From contig JAFSKF010000053.1 in assembly GCA_017449065.1 (NCBI GenBank), forward strand, positions 1 to 64,000: DNA of 64,000 nt. The letters run 5' to 3'. The notes under the pieces are model-generated. The model saw nothing but the letters and a program-made list of their open reading frames with translations. It did no database searches and had not been told where the DNA came from. The DNA comes from Bacteroidales bacterium (lineage in GTDB: Bacteria; Bacteroidota; Bacteroidia; Bacteroidales; UBA3663). The position numbers were made by a program, and so were the translations under genes. Position 1 is the stretch's first letter. Every line of letters begins with the position of its first letter. Positions 1 through 9,600 of the stretch are shown here, in pieces.

Positions 1-180
1 ACGGTCGTAATGGACAGATTCGAGAAAGAGACTCTCATGGTAAGGATCCATTTCCTCCAAGAGGATAAGTCTCTCAGCATTCTCTCCGTTTAGAGAAGAG
101 CCCTAATACCACAGGGGCAGGTTGTGGTAGAGTAAAGATGTGCCATGGCGAAATTCGCTGTGGCTTTTTCTTTTTAGTCG
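1..180 (+). promoter_or_regulatory. 3' part of an attenuator-like leader
   Basis: This stretch contains no convincing gene. It carries small hairpins and ends in an intrinsic-terminator-like structure (stem 142-164, then a T-rich run to 175). The order TGTGGTAG, a few bases, AAGATG, hairpin, CTTTTTCTTTTTA closely matches the end of the leader in front of the minus-strand surface-protein operon (around 42045-42110, read on the minus strand). I infer that it is the 3' portion of the same leader family, originally in front of the BspA-like gene that follows. The 5' part, including any promoter, lies outside the window. Confidence 0.4.
142..175 (+). terminator. Intrinsic-terminator-like hairpin in leader
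   Basis: Stem gccatggcgaa / ttcgctgtggc with two G-U or mismatch positions, followed by a T-rich run. It sits inside a leader rather than after a clear gene, so it may act as an attenuator. Confidence 0.45.
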
Positions 181-335
181 AATCAGATATAACGATTTTT
201 TTTGCCATCTACAATTGGCATTTTTTGTTTCCAGCCCCCTATTTAATAAAGTTAAAAAAGTTAAATCTTCCCATTTTTCGTTTTCTGTAGAATTAACGTC
301 ACCACTTTTCTACCGTTTAAGAAGTAAATCTCTGA

Positions 336-2333
336 TATAAAGCGATTTGCAAATACTCTGGATGTACAAATCTTTTAGAAATCACTATTCCAAGTAGCAT
401 TGAGTTTCTAATTAGTCCATTTAATCATAATAGTTATCTTAAAACTGTAACTATTGACAGCAAGTTTGGCTATAGAGATGGCTATGTTGGTAATTACAAT
501 TATAACACTAGTTGTAGTGAAATATTTGGTGAACAGGTTGAAAAATATATTATTGGTGAACACATAACTGAAATAGGGAACAATGCTTTTAACGATTGTA
601 CTAATTTGAAAGAAATAATCATACCAGTGAATGTCCGAAGCATTGGCAATTACGCTTTTCAGAATTGTTCCAATCTAAGTAATGTTTCCATATCCAATAA
701 TGTTACGAACATAGGTAATTATGCTTTTTCAGGCTGTGAATCTTTACCAAATATAATTCTACCTAATAGTTTAACTACTATAGGAAACAATATATTTGAG
801 GGCTGTAGTAATCTGAATTCTATCTTAATACCCGCTTCGGTAAAAAGCATTGGTTATAACGCATTTTCTGGTTGTGACAATCTAAATAAAGTTATTATTC
901 CTGACATTTCTTCTTGGTGCAGAATAGAATTTCAAGATTATAGTGACCCTGAAAGCATTTCCAATCCTTTGAGTATTGCTCATCACATATATAGTGATAA
1001 TGATACAGAAATTGTAAATCTTGTGATTCCTAACGGGGTGGATAGCATTAAAGAGAAAGCCTTTTATGGTTGCACCAACCTAAATTCTGTAAAAATTCCC
1101 AGTTCAGTTAAATATATTGGAAAAAAGGCTTTTGGCGATTGCAAGAGTTTAAACAAAGTCATTGTCCCCGACATCGCTTCTTGGTGTGGAGTCAAATTCG
1201 TAACTGATTATAATTGGGGGGATCAGACTTGTTCCAATCCTCTAAGTATTGCACATCATTTATATAGCGACGAAAACACAGAGATTACTGATTTGGTTAT
1301 TCCAGAAGGAGTTGATAGTATTAATGAAAGTGTCTTCTTTGGCGCAAGTAGTCTGAAGTCGGTCTCAATACCCAGAAGCATGAAGTCGATAGGGGGAACA
1401 GCCTTTTATGAATGCTCTGGACTTAATAAAGTAATTGTCCCAGACATCGCGGCATGGTGTAACATAGGGTTTGGAGACAATCCACTGAAATATGCGCATC
1501 ACTTATATAGTGACGAAAATACAGAAATTTATGATTTAGCAATTCCTTACGGTGTAAAGACTATTAATTATCAGGCTTTCCAAGGCGCGGAATTTCTGAA
1601 GTCTTTGTCGCTGTCTAACAGTATTGAGAAGATTGCGGGTAGTGCATTTTCTGAGTGCAGCAGCCTACAGTCAGTGGTATTCCCCAATGGCCTTAAAAAA
1701 ATTGGGAAAGGTGCTTTCTGGGAATGTAGCAGTTTAGAGACGATAGTAATTCCCAACTCTGTGATAGAAATTGATGAAGATGCCTTTGGCAACTGCCTAA
1801 GCCTTTATTCTGTAACTTCGCTCATCAATATGCCGTTCAAACTCGACAAAAAGGCATTCCGATACACGGGTGAAACATACAATACTGATGTTATCTACAT
1901 GGCGGCCACACTTTATGTGCCTCGCGGAAAGATGGCTATGTACCAATTAACGGAGGGATGGCAGAAGTTCCTGAACGTGATGGAAACTGACACGAAGTTC
2001 AAGTTGACATATCTGCTGGATGGAGTTGTATATAAGACTTATGAGATTCAGACCACGGAGGTAATCACACCTGAGGCTGCTCCAGTAAAGGAGGGATACA
2101 TTTTCTCAGGCTGGAGCGAGATACCTTACCTGATGCCAGCCCACGACGTGACCATCACAGGCAGCCTCACTGTCGATCCGGATTATATAGAAGGTGTTGA
2201 GATCGTTGAAAAGGACGAAGAAGAACCAAAAGATTACTACACTGTTGATGGTCGCCATCACCAGACACATCAGCGCGGTTTCAACATCATCCGTATGAGT
2301 GATGGAACAATAAGGAAAGTTTTAATGAAGTAA
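336..2333 (+). CDS. BspA-like leucine-rich repeat surface protein, 5'-truncated
   Basis: The frame opens after a TGA at 333-335 and has no ATG; LRR_5 (BspA-type) homology is already under way at about 357 (SGCTNLLEITIP), so the signal peptide and first repeats are missing. The first usable start is TTG at 606. The body is a run of about 23-residue repeats (AF.GC.NL..I.IP.SV..IG) with a higher-order repeat of roughly 85 residues seen three times (LNKVIVPDI..WC, then LSIAHH.YSD, then LVIP.GVDSI). A C-terminal InlB-type segment (GYIFSGWSEIPYLMPAHDVT) is followed by a degenerate tail (YYTVDGRHH...IRKVLMK) of the kind many secreted proteins in this window carry. BspA-like proteins are surface adhesins. 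Without an export signal this copy is probably inactive; it may serve as a sequence reservoir. A good terminator follows. Confidence 0.75.
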   Translation, partial: YKAICKYSGCTNLLEITIPSSIEFLISPFNHNSYLKTVTIDSKFGYRDGYVGNYNYNTSCSEIFGEQVEKYIIGEHITEIGNNAFNDCTNLKEIIIPVNVRSIGNYAFQNCSNLSNVSISNNVTNIGNYAFSGCESLPNIILPNSLTTIGNNIFEGCSNLNSILIPASVKSIGYNAFSGCDNLNKVIIPDISSWCRIEFQDYSDPESISNPLSIAHHIYSDNDTEIVNLVIPNGVDSIKEKAFYGCTNLNSVKIPSSVKYIGKKAFGDCKSLNKVIVPDIASWCGVKFVTDYNWGDQTCSNPLSIAHHLYSDENTEITDLVIPEGVDSINESVFFGASSLKSVSIPRSMKSIGGTAFYECSGLNKVIVPDIAAWCNIGFGDNPLKYAHHLYSDENTEIYDLAIPYGVKTINYQAFQGAEFLKSLSLSNSIEKIAGSAFSECSSLQSVVFPNGLKKIGKGAFWECSSLETIVIPNSVIEIDEDAFGNCLSLYSVTSLINMPFKLDKKAFRYTGETYNTDVIYMAATLYVPRGKMAMYQLTEGWQKFLNVMETDTKFKLTYLLDGVVYKTYEIQTTEVITPEAAPVKEGYIFSGWSEIPYLMPAHDVTITGSLTVDPDYIEGVEIVEKDEEEPKDYYTVDGRHHQTHQRGFNIIRMSDGTIRKVLMK

Positions 2334-2342
2334 CAACATAAT

Positions 2343-2387
2343 AAATGCAGGCAACACCCATCAAAAGTGCTGCCTGCATTTTTTTAT
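2343..2387 (+). terminator. Rho-independent terminator after BspA-like gene
   Basis: Stem aatgcaggcaac / tgctgcctgcatt around a short loop, followed by seven T. It lies 10 nt after the stop codon. Confidence 0.8.
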
Positions 2388-2399
2388 TCGCCACTCATT

Positions 2400-2590
2400 T
2401 TATATGCTTCCGCTACTGGGTGGTCGGACTTTACCAACATTGTTGAAATCGAAGATCAGAACATGGGCCTCGATCAGATCCATACAGACCCAAGGACAGA
2501 AACGATTTATGACCTTTCGGGCAACAGAGTTCAGCAGGTAGAAAAGGCAGAACCTACATCCGGAACGGAAAGAAGTTTTTCGTGAAGTAA
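2400..2590 (+). pseudogene. C-terminal remnant of a second BspA-like protein, frameshifted
   Basis: The frame reads YASATGWSDFTNIVEI, the usual end of the last LRR of a BspA-like protein, then IYDLSGNRVQQ, the start of the short C-terminal tail. Near 2549-2553 the frame breaks. In the next frame the expected end TYIRNGKKFFVK appears and stops at TAA 2588-2590. One missing base in the GCAGAACC stretch explains it. Nothing upstream of 2400 matches the family, so only the last 60 or so residues remain. It lies directly behind the terminator of the first BspA-like gene, which suggests a deletion between tandem paralogues. Confidence 0.7.
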
Positions 2591-2610
2591 CTGCAAACTC
2601 AACAAAAAAT

Positions 2611-2645
2611 CGGCTCATCTTTAGATAAGAACTAAGGATGGGCCG
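2611..2645. terminator. Hairpin after BspA remnant
   Basis: Stem cggctcatctt / aaggatgggccg with one bulge, followed by a T-rich stretch (ttggtttattttt). It could terminate in the plus direction. Confidence 0.5.
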
Positions 2646-2774
2646 TTGGTTTATTTTTAATGCATTATTTCGTGCATATTACGTGTACAGAGGACCGAAG
2701 TTCGACAGGATTGGTAGTCGGTCTTAATTCTGTCTCTGGTTAGTACTGCATCATAGCCTTGAAGTCGGCAATTT

Positions 2775-2948
2775 TCATGATTCATACTTGCGTATCTTGT
2801 TACGGGTTGCAACATCGCGGATTTCCTCTACAAGGCGGGCGCATACAAAGACATCGAAGCGCATATCGGTGAGCATCCGGCGCACGAGTTGCGTCTGATG
2901 TCCGATGAGGAAGGAAATCCAAAGATTGGTGTCAATGATGACCTTCAT
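2775..2948 (-). pseudogene. Truncated PIN-domain toxin
   Basis: The 57-residue frame begins MKVIIDTNLWISFLIG, the hallmark start of the PIN-family toxin component of type II modules (first catalytic Asp in IIDTN). It continues through LVEEIRDVATRNKIRKY and stops at TGA 2775-2777. Family members are usually about 130-140 residues, so the part with the later catalytic acidic residues is missing. The start lies 3 nt past the stop of the antitoxin gene, as expected for a coupled toxin-antitoxin pair. Sequence after the stop does not restore PIN homology in another frame, so this looks like a deletion rather than a point stop. The product is probably non-toxic. Confidence 0.7.
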
Positions 2949-2951
2949 ATT

Positions 2952-3158
2952 CTACTTGGCGTATCTTACTGCTCTGACTTCGTCAATGATTTCCTCTTCG
3001 CTGATGGCAGGATTGGCGGGGCGGCTGCTAACGAAGCGGTCGAGCAGCTGTTCGCGGGTTTCGGCCTGCCAGCCGAACTTGCAGATGAGTTCACGGAAAA
3101 GCGACCAGTCGACGGCCGGTACATTCACGTAAACACCTTGTGTTGCTGTCGCTGTCAT
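2952..3158 (-). CDS. Antitoxin partner of the PIN toxin
   Basis: A 68-residue protein rich in acidic and helical residues (DWSLFRELICKFGWQAET..., ending EEEIIDEVRAVRYAK). I recognise it mainly by context: it sits directly upstream of the PIN toxin start, which is the usual antitoxin position. Such antitoxins bind and block the PIN active site with a C-terminal segment and often repress their own promoter through the N-terminus. The gene looks intact although its toxin is truncated, so it may persist as a solitary antitoxin. I could not assign a precise antitoxin family. Confidence 0.6.
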   Translation of the reverse strand: MTATATQGVYVNVPAVDWSLFRELICKFGWQAETREQLLDRFVSSRPANPAISEEEIIDEVRAVRYAK

Positions 3159-3199
3159 AATTGTATCTTTTTTATCGTTATTAGTGACGATGATTATAA

Positions 3200-3715
3200 A
3201 TGGCGCTGAATAAAGAATCGGATTTGCTGAAGGGAATTAAAACCGGTGCTGAGGCTTACATTCAGAAGCCTTTCAGTACAGCCGTGCTCATCACCACTAT
3301 CTGCAAAATGATTGAACAACGCGACCGGTTGAAGCAAGCTTACGCCAAAGAAGTAGTCGGCAAGGTACCTACTCCTGCCATCTTAGCCGAGGAAACCGAT
3401 AACCAGCTACGCAAGCAGTTGGATGCCTGGATGCAGGCACATATTGATGATCCTAAGCTGACCATCGATGCTTTTGCTGAACATTTTGGTTATGGACGTT
3501 CCAGTTTCTTTAAGAAATTTAAACAGATAACCGGTATGACACCCAACGACTACATCCGAGAACAGCGAATGAGTGTGGCTGCCGAATTACTGAAAGACCC
3601 TCGCCTCACCGTTGCCGAAGTGGCCTACAAAGTCGGATTCGAAGACCAATACTATTTCAGCAAAGCATTCAAACAGCATTTCGGTATGCCACCAACAAAA
3701 TATCGGAACGGATAA
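3200..3715 (+). CDS. C-terminal fragment of a hybrid two-component regulator (receiver end plus AraC-type HTH)
   Basis: The frame starts inside a receiver domain: ALNKESDLLKGIKTGAEAYIQKPF matches the last helix-strand part, including the conserved Lys-Pro (KPF). An AraC-type DNA-binding domain follows (about residues 75-170) with two helix-turn-helix motifs and the signature VAEVAYKVGFEDQYYFSKAFKQHFGMPP. In Bacteroidota this order ends very large hybrid sensors that control polysaccharide-use genes. The sensor, kinase and phosphoacceptor Asp parts are absent, and the ATG at 3200 lies within the receiver fold, so it is an accidental start. Most likely a decayed remnant; expression as a free DNA-binding domain cannot be excluded. 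Receiver homology stops right where the antitoxin promoter region begins. Confidence 0.75.
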   Translation: MALNKESDLLKGIKTGAEAYIQKPFSTAVLITTICKMIEQRDRLKQAYAKEVVGKVPTPAILAEETDNQLRKQLDAWMQAHIDDPKLTIDAFAEHFGYGRSSFFKKFKQITGMTPNDYIREQRMSVAAELLKDPRLTVAEVAYKVGFEDQYYFSKAFKQHFGMPPTKYRNG

Positions 3716-3756
3716 TCAAAATATAGTATATACTCAAAACATAAAAGGAGCCGACA

Positions 3757-5034
3757 CTAATAAATAGTAATCAGAATGGTGCGGCCATCAATACGGGATG
3801 AGGCCGACACACCCAGTTCTTTACTCAAATAGGTTTCGAGCAGATAGGAGAATGTGAGCGGATCCATCGGAAGCCCGTCGGAATCGGTGGGTGGAATGCT
3901 AACGGAGTCGTAAATCAGTTTGGTATCTACCACACCCCGAAGCTGGTACTTCGACTTATAAGAGTTCTGCCGTACCCATTGGTTGATCAGGAACGACAAC
4001 TTGAGTCCCCGCGAACCTACCGGATCGTCAAAACTGCGCGTCGATGAGCCGTCGAAACTGAACTCTATCACCACGTTGGGTGTCTCGGAAGCGGCTTTCG
4101 GACCTTGCCAATGGGCACAGATATCGTTGAGGAATGCCGTCAGACATTGCGAAACCGCCGCAACGCAAAGTTCATCGACGGTGGCTTTAGGCAGGAAACG
4201 GGTGGAAGATTCCTTCGAAGCCAGAATATTTCCGGTGGCGGTCTCGTAGGCTTTCAGGACAAGCGCCACACGGTTTCCCTCCTTACTGCTGAATTTATTG
4301 ATATCGACCTCCACATATACATCGGTACCTGCCGATTTGAGCAATTCGGCATCGGACGATGTGGCAACTGTAGTATTATAGGCATCCCGACGATCTGTGC
4401 TGCGGTAACGGGCTTCGAAATCTATGGTAGTGACATCACGCTGCCGGAAACCATCCTGTACATGAGCCACAGCACGACGTAAGTTGTAGTCGCTTTGGAA
4501 CTTCGCATAATACGATTCTCCGACTTTGCGATACGGAACCACCATGATTGTCGGCATCTGTGCTCCACTTGCCGTCTTTCCCTGACTAAGGCGATTCGAA
4601 CGCAAGTAATCGCGCTCCAGTTGGGAAATCAGTTTAGGCAAACTGACGGTGACCGTCGCCGTTCCCCGATAAAGACCCTTCGACTTACGGAAATCCTCTA
4701 CGCCTTCGGTGCTGATGACGGAACTTTCGTATTTCTGCGATCCGTCGAAAAAGGCATCGGTATAGGCATGATTATCTGTCTCGACCAACGGAGCTCCGTT
4801 CTCTACGCCATCGACCCCCACGAAAAGCAAAGCATAGTAAAGCCTGCACTTGGCATCGCGTCCTGCTTCCTCGCGACGGTTGCCTTCCCCGTCGGTCTTA
4901 AAAACCGCCAAGCCGTTGGTATTGCTGACACACGTCACACGTTGCCAGTCGTCCCCATGACGGGCTTGCAAACCGACAGGTATCAGCATCACGCCCATGA
5001 GCGCAACCGCCAGTATTCTTCTCCAATTCATCAT
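3757..5034 (-). CDS. Secreted protein, probably DUF6175-like
   Basis: 425 residues with an N-terminal signal peptide (MNWRRILAVALMGVMLIPVGLQA). The mid-section (PTIMVVPYRKVGESYYAKF...RRAVAHVQDGFRQRDVTTIDFEA) resembles the Bacteroidales DUF6175 family as I remember it. A further segment (DVYVEVDINKF..., ETATGNILASKESST) resembles parts of CsgG/LpoB-type envelope proteins that describe a paralogue-activity or lipoprotein-assembly fold. It begins 10 nt after the stop of the CsgG-like gene, so the two are co-transcribed and probably work together at the cell envelope. The exact role is unknown. MM at the start leaves two possible initiators three bases apart. Confidence 0.65.
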   Translation of the reverse strand: MMNWRRILAVALMGVMLIPVGLQARHGDDWQRVTCVSNTNGLAVFKTDGEGNRREEAGRDAKCRLYYALLFVGVDGVENGAPLVETDNHAYTDAFFDGSQKYESSVISTEGVEDFRKSKGLYRGTATVTVSLPKLISQLERDYLRSNRLSQGKTASGAQMPTIMVVPYRKVGESYYAKFQSDYNLRRAVAHVQDGFRQRDVTTIDFEARYRSTDRRDAYNTTVATSSDAELLKSAGTDVYVEVDINKFSSKEGNRVALVLKAYETATGNILASKESSTRFLPKATVDELCVAAVSQCLTAFLNDICAHWQGPKAASETPNVVIEFSFDGSSTRSFDDPVGSRGLKLSFLINQWVRQNSYKSKYQLRGVVDTKLIYDSVSIPPTDSDGLPMDPLTFSYLLETYLSKELGVSASSRIDGRTILITIY

Positions 5035-5044
5035 CTTCAGAAAA

Positions 5045-5989
5045 TTACGGAAGTTTGTCCCAGAAAGAAGGCACAGAACCGATTACCTTTACCTGCAATG
5101 GACGGGCATCGGGATTGGTGGTTTGCAGTTTCAGATTCTCTTTGATGGCGCTCAGAATCTCTTTACCCGAAGCACGCTTGCGCATTTTGCACTTCGACAA
5201 AGAAGGAGCCACCACTTCGGTAATCTCCATATAACCTACGTTTTCGAGCACCTCCTGCCCGGCAATATAGCGGACCTTGAAAACTTCAAGCTCTGTCCCC
5301 GCACAGACACCATGTTCGGAACCCAGCATTACATAGCACGACTTGAGCTTATCCTTCTCTACCACATAGTCGCTCTCCACCAGATCTGCCTGAAGCGGAG
5401 CGATGGCATCGTAGAATGAAAACAGGAAAATGCACCCACGCTTGAAGACTCCGGCTCGCGCTTTGTCTCCCGAATCATCGTCTTTACTGGTGGTGGAAGA
5501 AGCATAGGACGTTACGACAGAACCGTCTTTGATGGAAAGCAGCTTGTAGGAATAGTTGAGACTTGCCTCCCAATAGTACTTAATGGAGACTTCCTTGACG
5601 CCTTTCTTCGGATAAGTGACAACCTCTTTCTCTTTTTGTGCCACCACCAGCGTATTGAATCCGCCGGTAAGGATATAATCGACACTTAAATTGCACACTT
5701 CCGAAAGCGAGACAATCTCTTCTGCCGTTTGCGCTTTCATAATCTGCCTGCGGATTTCTGCCGATATTTCCGAAGCCGTTGCAGCATCCTTGATGATAAC
5801 TCTTCCATCGCGCAACCGTGACAAGGTCGCCGTACGCATCTGTGCTGCCTCCTCTTCGGTCATCGTGTCATCGTGATTGAAATTCGCAACAAGAATCACA
5901 GGTTTCTTATAACCTTCCGCCCAAACTGTGCCTGCGAAGAGAAACAAGAACACACACGACATTAAGAGATAAAAAACTTTCTTTTTCAT
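5045..5989 (-). CDS. CsgG/LpoB-like secreted envelope protein
   Basis: 314 residues from the second ATG, chosen because it gives a clean signal peptide (MKKKVFYLLMSCVFLFLFAGTVWA); an upstream ATG at 6028 would add 13 residues. The first domain (KKPVILVANFNHD..., RDGRVIIKDAATASEI, ..., EVCNLSVDYILTGGFNTL) has the pattern of CsgG/HfaB/LpoB-type domains, in which a strand with a V-A-x-F/D-F turn precedes a long helix. In other bacteria such proteins form curli secretion pores or activate cell-wall synthases. No lipobox cysteine follows the signal peptide, so it is probably periplasmic. It leads a two-gene operon with the DUF6175-like gene. A TATCTTTG -7 element lies upstream (6046-6053). Confidence 0.65.
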   Translation of the reverse strand: MKKKVFYLLMSCVFLFLFAGTVWAEGYKKPVILVANFNHDDTMTEEEAAQMRTATLSRLRDGRVIIKDAATASEISAEIRRQIMKAQTAEEIVSLSEVCNLSVDYILTGGFNTLVVAQKEKEVVTYPKKGVKEVSIKYYWEASLNYSYKLLSIKDGSVVTSYASSTTSKDDDSGDKARAGVFKRGCIFLFSFYDAIAPLQADLVESDYVVEKDKLKSCYVMLGSEHGVCAGTELEVFKVRYIAGQEVLENVGYMEITEVVAPSLSKCKMRKRASGKEILSAIKENLKLQTTNPDARPLQVKVIGSVPSFWDKLP

Positions 5990-6045
5990 AGGTAATGGGG
6001 TAATATTTACTTTCAAGCTTAACAACATTTGAGTTGGTAACGGTG

Positions 6046-6053
6046 CAAAGATA
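6046..6053 (-). promoter_or_regulatory. -7 element for the CsgG-like operon
   Basis: TATCTTTG on the minus strand matches the Bacteroidota -7 consensus TAnnTTTG, about 57 nt upstream of the start. I see no good -33 TTTG. Confidence 0.45.
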
Positions 6054-6125
6054 CGGAAAGTTTTCCGATATTCGTCACTTTTGCCGTCTTTTTTACCTTA
6101 TTTTTATTCAAAAGCATCCTGTTCT

Positions 6126-6662
6126 TCACTTCTTCATCTCCAAATACCTTCCCAACCCCTTGCGAACTGAGTTGAGTCCGAAGTCGTCGATGCAGACGTC
6201 TTTGAGCGGCAACCAGTGGAGGGTGGAGATATCATCCATACCCTTCAGAGCCGGGTGTCCATTGATGCGAAGTTCGAAAAACATATCGATGGTTTTGATG
6301 CAGATGCCCGAATACGGATAGGTGTTGGGCACCGAAAACAGATAGCGAAGCTGGGAAGGCTGCACCTCCAATCCCGACTCTTCATGGATTTCGCGACACA
6401 TGGTTTCCTCGATGGTTTCATCCAAATCGGCAAAACCACCCACCAGATCGAGCGTACCTTTGGCAGGATCATTGGTGCGCACCCCTACCAGAAGTTCATC
6501 GGCATCGTTCACGATGACCGCCACCGTAGCACCTCGTGGATTGGTGTAATATGTGAAGCCGCAATCCTCACAGCGACGTGCATTTTCAGCCATAATGCCG
6601 AATCGGTTACTGCCACAAAGGGGGCAATAGTGAAAGCGATAGAGCGGATTGTCCTGTTTCAT
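6126..6662 (-). CDS. Nudix hydrolase with N-terminal zinc ribbon
   Basis: 178 residues. An N-terminal zinc ribbon (CPLCGSNRF...CEDCG) precedes a Nudix fold whose box is complete: GGFADLDETIEETMCREIHE followed by ESGL, fitting GX5EX7REUXEEXGU. The two Glu pairs bind the metal. The ribbon plus Nudix layout resembles NudC-type and related NAD or nucleotide-diphosphate hydrolases, but it is shorter than NudC (about 257 aa) and lacks the NudC N-terminal domain, so the substrate is uncertain. The chosen ATG (6660-6662) overlaps the stop of the upstream gene as ATGA, which implies translational coupling with the PEP-binding protein. A longer frame to 6803 exists but would run inside that gene. Confidence 0.85.
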   Translation of the reverse strand: MKQDNPLYRFHYCPLCGSNRFGIMAENARRCEDCGFTYYTNPRGATVAVIVNDADELLVGVRTNDPAKGTLDLVGGFADLDETIEETMCREIHEESGLEVQPSQLRYLFSVPNTYPYSGICIKTIDMFFELRINGHPALKGMDDISTLHWLPLKDVCIDDFGLNSVRKGLGRYLEMKK

Positions 6663-9600
6663 GCTTGGTCGGAAGTCTGGACGACGCCCTCCCGATGGAT
6701 GCCGTCCACCATAATCAATAAAGGTTTTTCGAAACGCACGTGGCGCACATGTTCGGTCTCGTGTACAGCCGGCATCTTGTCTAACTGTTCCTGCTGGATG
6801 CAACCATCTCCGCGGAAGGCATTGATGGTCATATAGCAGACGCCTAACGAGGTAAGATTCTGAAAGAAGTGGGTTCCTTGACTCGGATCAACCTGGAAAC
6901 TGTCGAGACCCGCCTCGACAATCACCTTGGCACTCGAAATATGCGGCCACTTGACCGGAATGCCCAACCACGGATCCGACGAGCCCCATCGACCAGGACC
7001 CATCAGCACGCAGCGCCGGCCCTCATCGAGCAACGTACGGTTGATCTTCTCAATCTCTTCAGCAATGGACGGATTCTGGTTGGCAGAAAAACCTGCTGTC
7101 TTCACATACACCACATCCTCCACATCGTTAATAATACCGTGACCGATGGCGGAATGGGAGCGCAACAGACAGTCTTGGTCGGCAATCTGGCTCAAATCTT
7201 TCGAAATCGACATACGGTTATCAACCATCGGACGTATCTGTAGCAGATTAAACTCGCCCAGCTTTTCGCCGTTCTCCCCGATATGCAGGTTCACGGCGAA
7301 CTCGATCTCCACCGGACGACGCATCTCCTCCTGTCCGTACTCCAACACTTTCTGCATCAGTTCAGGCAATGGGAACATTCCGTTCTGCAACACGCCTGCC
7401 ATCGAGATGATTTTGCGGTTGCGACCCTCATAGAAACCATCGTAGATACATTGGTCGTTGGGGTCGAAGGTGGAACATACCCAAGGCAGGGTGCCGTCAG
7501 CTTCTGCCTCCTTAACCGGATAGCGACGCAGATTGAAGCCATCATCTACCTTGAAATCGTAGCGACCGAAAGTGTCCTGACTGCCGTCATAGTTCAGGTC
7601 GAGCGCCAGAAAGCCGGTTTGCGTATCGCGCAACGCCAATTCCATTTCACTCATTTGCAGCACTTGGTGCGGATGTGCCGGACTCACCCTCAGGCTCACG
7701 CCGCCATCCACAATGTATTTGCCCAAGCCAAAAGCCAGAGAAACGGTACCCTCATCAGCCTCTTCGTCCCCAATAGGATAATAGTTCACGCTACGAGCCA
7801 CACCCGAAATCACAGGATAGAACCTCGTGCCGTGCTGTTCTCCAACCACCTCTTGCAGGATAACTGCCATCTTTTCCTGATCGATAACGTTTGCCGTTGC
7901 CGTCATATAATCCTTGGAACTCTGGTAGAAGACGCTGGCATAGACCGACTTCACCGCACTTGCCAGCAGTTCCATCCGCCGGTATTTGTCGCTCACATAC
8001 GGAATCATGTAGGTGCTGTAGATACCCGCAAAAGGCTGGTAATGCGAATCTTCGAGCAAGGAGGAAGAACGTACTGCGATAGGGCCTTTCACTACCTCCA
8101 TGAAAGCCTCCAGATCGTCGAGCAGACGATTGGGCAGGTGTCCGCGTAGGAACAGATTCAGAATCTCCTCATCGGGAATGTTACTCAGCGCACTTTGGTA
8201 GAGCATGTTCTGATCCATAAACTCATCGAACACGTCCGTACAGAGCACCACCGTCTTAGGAATACACGTCGTGACCCAACTCTTCGACACACCGCCGTCG
8301 TTCAGTTTCAGATAGCCTTGCAGGTCTTCATAACGCTTCAACATCCGGTCGAGGAAAGCCAGACCGCGTCCTTTGCCTCCCAACGAACCGTCTCCGATGC
8401 GTGCAAAATTACTATATTGGTCGAAGCGTTCGCGCTGGAACGTGGCCACAACACCCTGGTTCTTCATCTTTCGGTACGACACAATCGCATCGAAGATAAT
8501 CTGGCGATGAGCATCCACGTCCTGCAACGATGTCCACGTGATTTTCTTCAGGAATTCCGAAATGGGGAACAGCGCACGCGAACCCAACCAACGGGAAACA
8601 CCATTGCGCTTCAGGTGATAGAGCAACGAAGCCTGCGGGATCTTGAAGATATTATCCTGCAACTCCTTCAGGTTATGCACGCGCACCACTTCTTCGAGTG
8701 TCTGCGGGTCGCGGAAGATGAAATCACCGAAACCGAAATTCTTTCGCACAATATCGCGCAGATCCACGTCCATCTTCTTCGAGTTCTTATCGATGTAGTG
8801 GTAGCCGCAAACAAGTGCTTTCCGTTCGTTCTCCGTTTCAGTCGATTCCATAATCAGCGGAATGTACGGATCGCTTTTACGAATGGCCTCTAAAAGTTTG
8901 AAGCCTGCTTCGGGGTCTTTCTCTTCCTCCGTAGGGTTGGCGCCCTTGACTGCTGAGAGCGGAAAGCGGCAATCGGAAATCACACCCAAGGTATTACTGC
9001 CATACTTCTCATACAAGTCCCAGGCTTCCTCGTAGTTGCGTGCCAGCACAATCTTCGGACGTCCTCGCATTCGCAAAGTTTCGAGAGTGGCATTCAAGGC
9101 TTCGGTGGCGAAGTTCTGGCTCTGTTGCAGCACGAATTTATAGAGGTTTGGCAAGATGGAACTATAGAAACGGATATTATCCTCCACCACCAGAATCATC
9201 TGCACGCCGGCACTCACGTCGTGATCGAGGTTCATCTGGTCTTCGAGCAACTTGATGATTGAAATCAGCAAATCGGTATTGCCCAACCAGCAGAATACGT
9301 ACTCGAAGATACTCAGATCGACATCCTTCATGCGGTTGGTGATGCCGTGACTGAATGGTGTGAGCACCACAATCGGCACGAACGGGTAATTGTGCTTCAG
9401 GCTTGATGCGATGTCGAACACATCGTTTTCGGGCATCGAGGCCTTGGCAGGCATACAGATAATCAGGTCGATATTGCTGTCCTGCATTATGCGGTCCGCT
9501 TCTTCTTGCGAATCGACCTGTATGAAACGAGGCGGGAAGCGCAAACCGAGTTCAGCATACTCCTGAAAAATCTTCTCATCCACACGTCCGTCGTCTTCCA

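Noticed and set aside
3..68. Short plus-strand frame (GRNGQIRERDSHGK...) ending at 68 as a possible 3' end of a gene
   Set aside because: Too short to judge, and the stretch is better explained as part of the attenuator-like leader.
140..340. 66-codon frame starting at the leader hairpin
   Set aside because: It begins inside the terminator hairpin, is Phe/Ser-rich from T-runs and resembles nothing.
7283..8893. Long antisense frames (up to 288 codons) over the PEP-binding gene
   Set aside because: They follow the codon pattern of the real gene on the other strand and have no family features.
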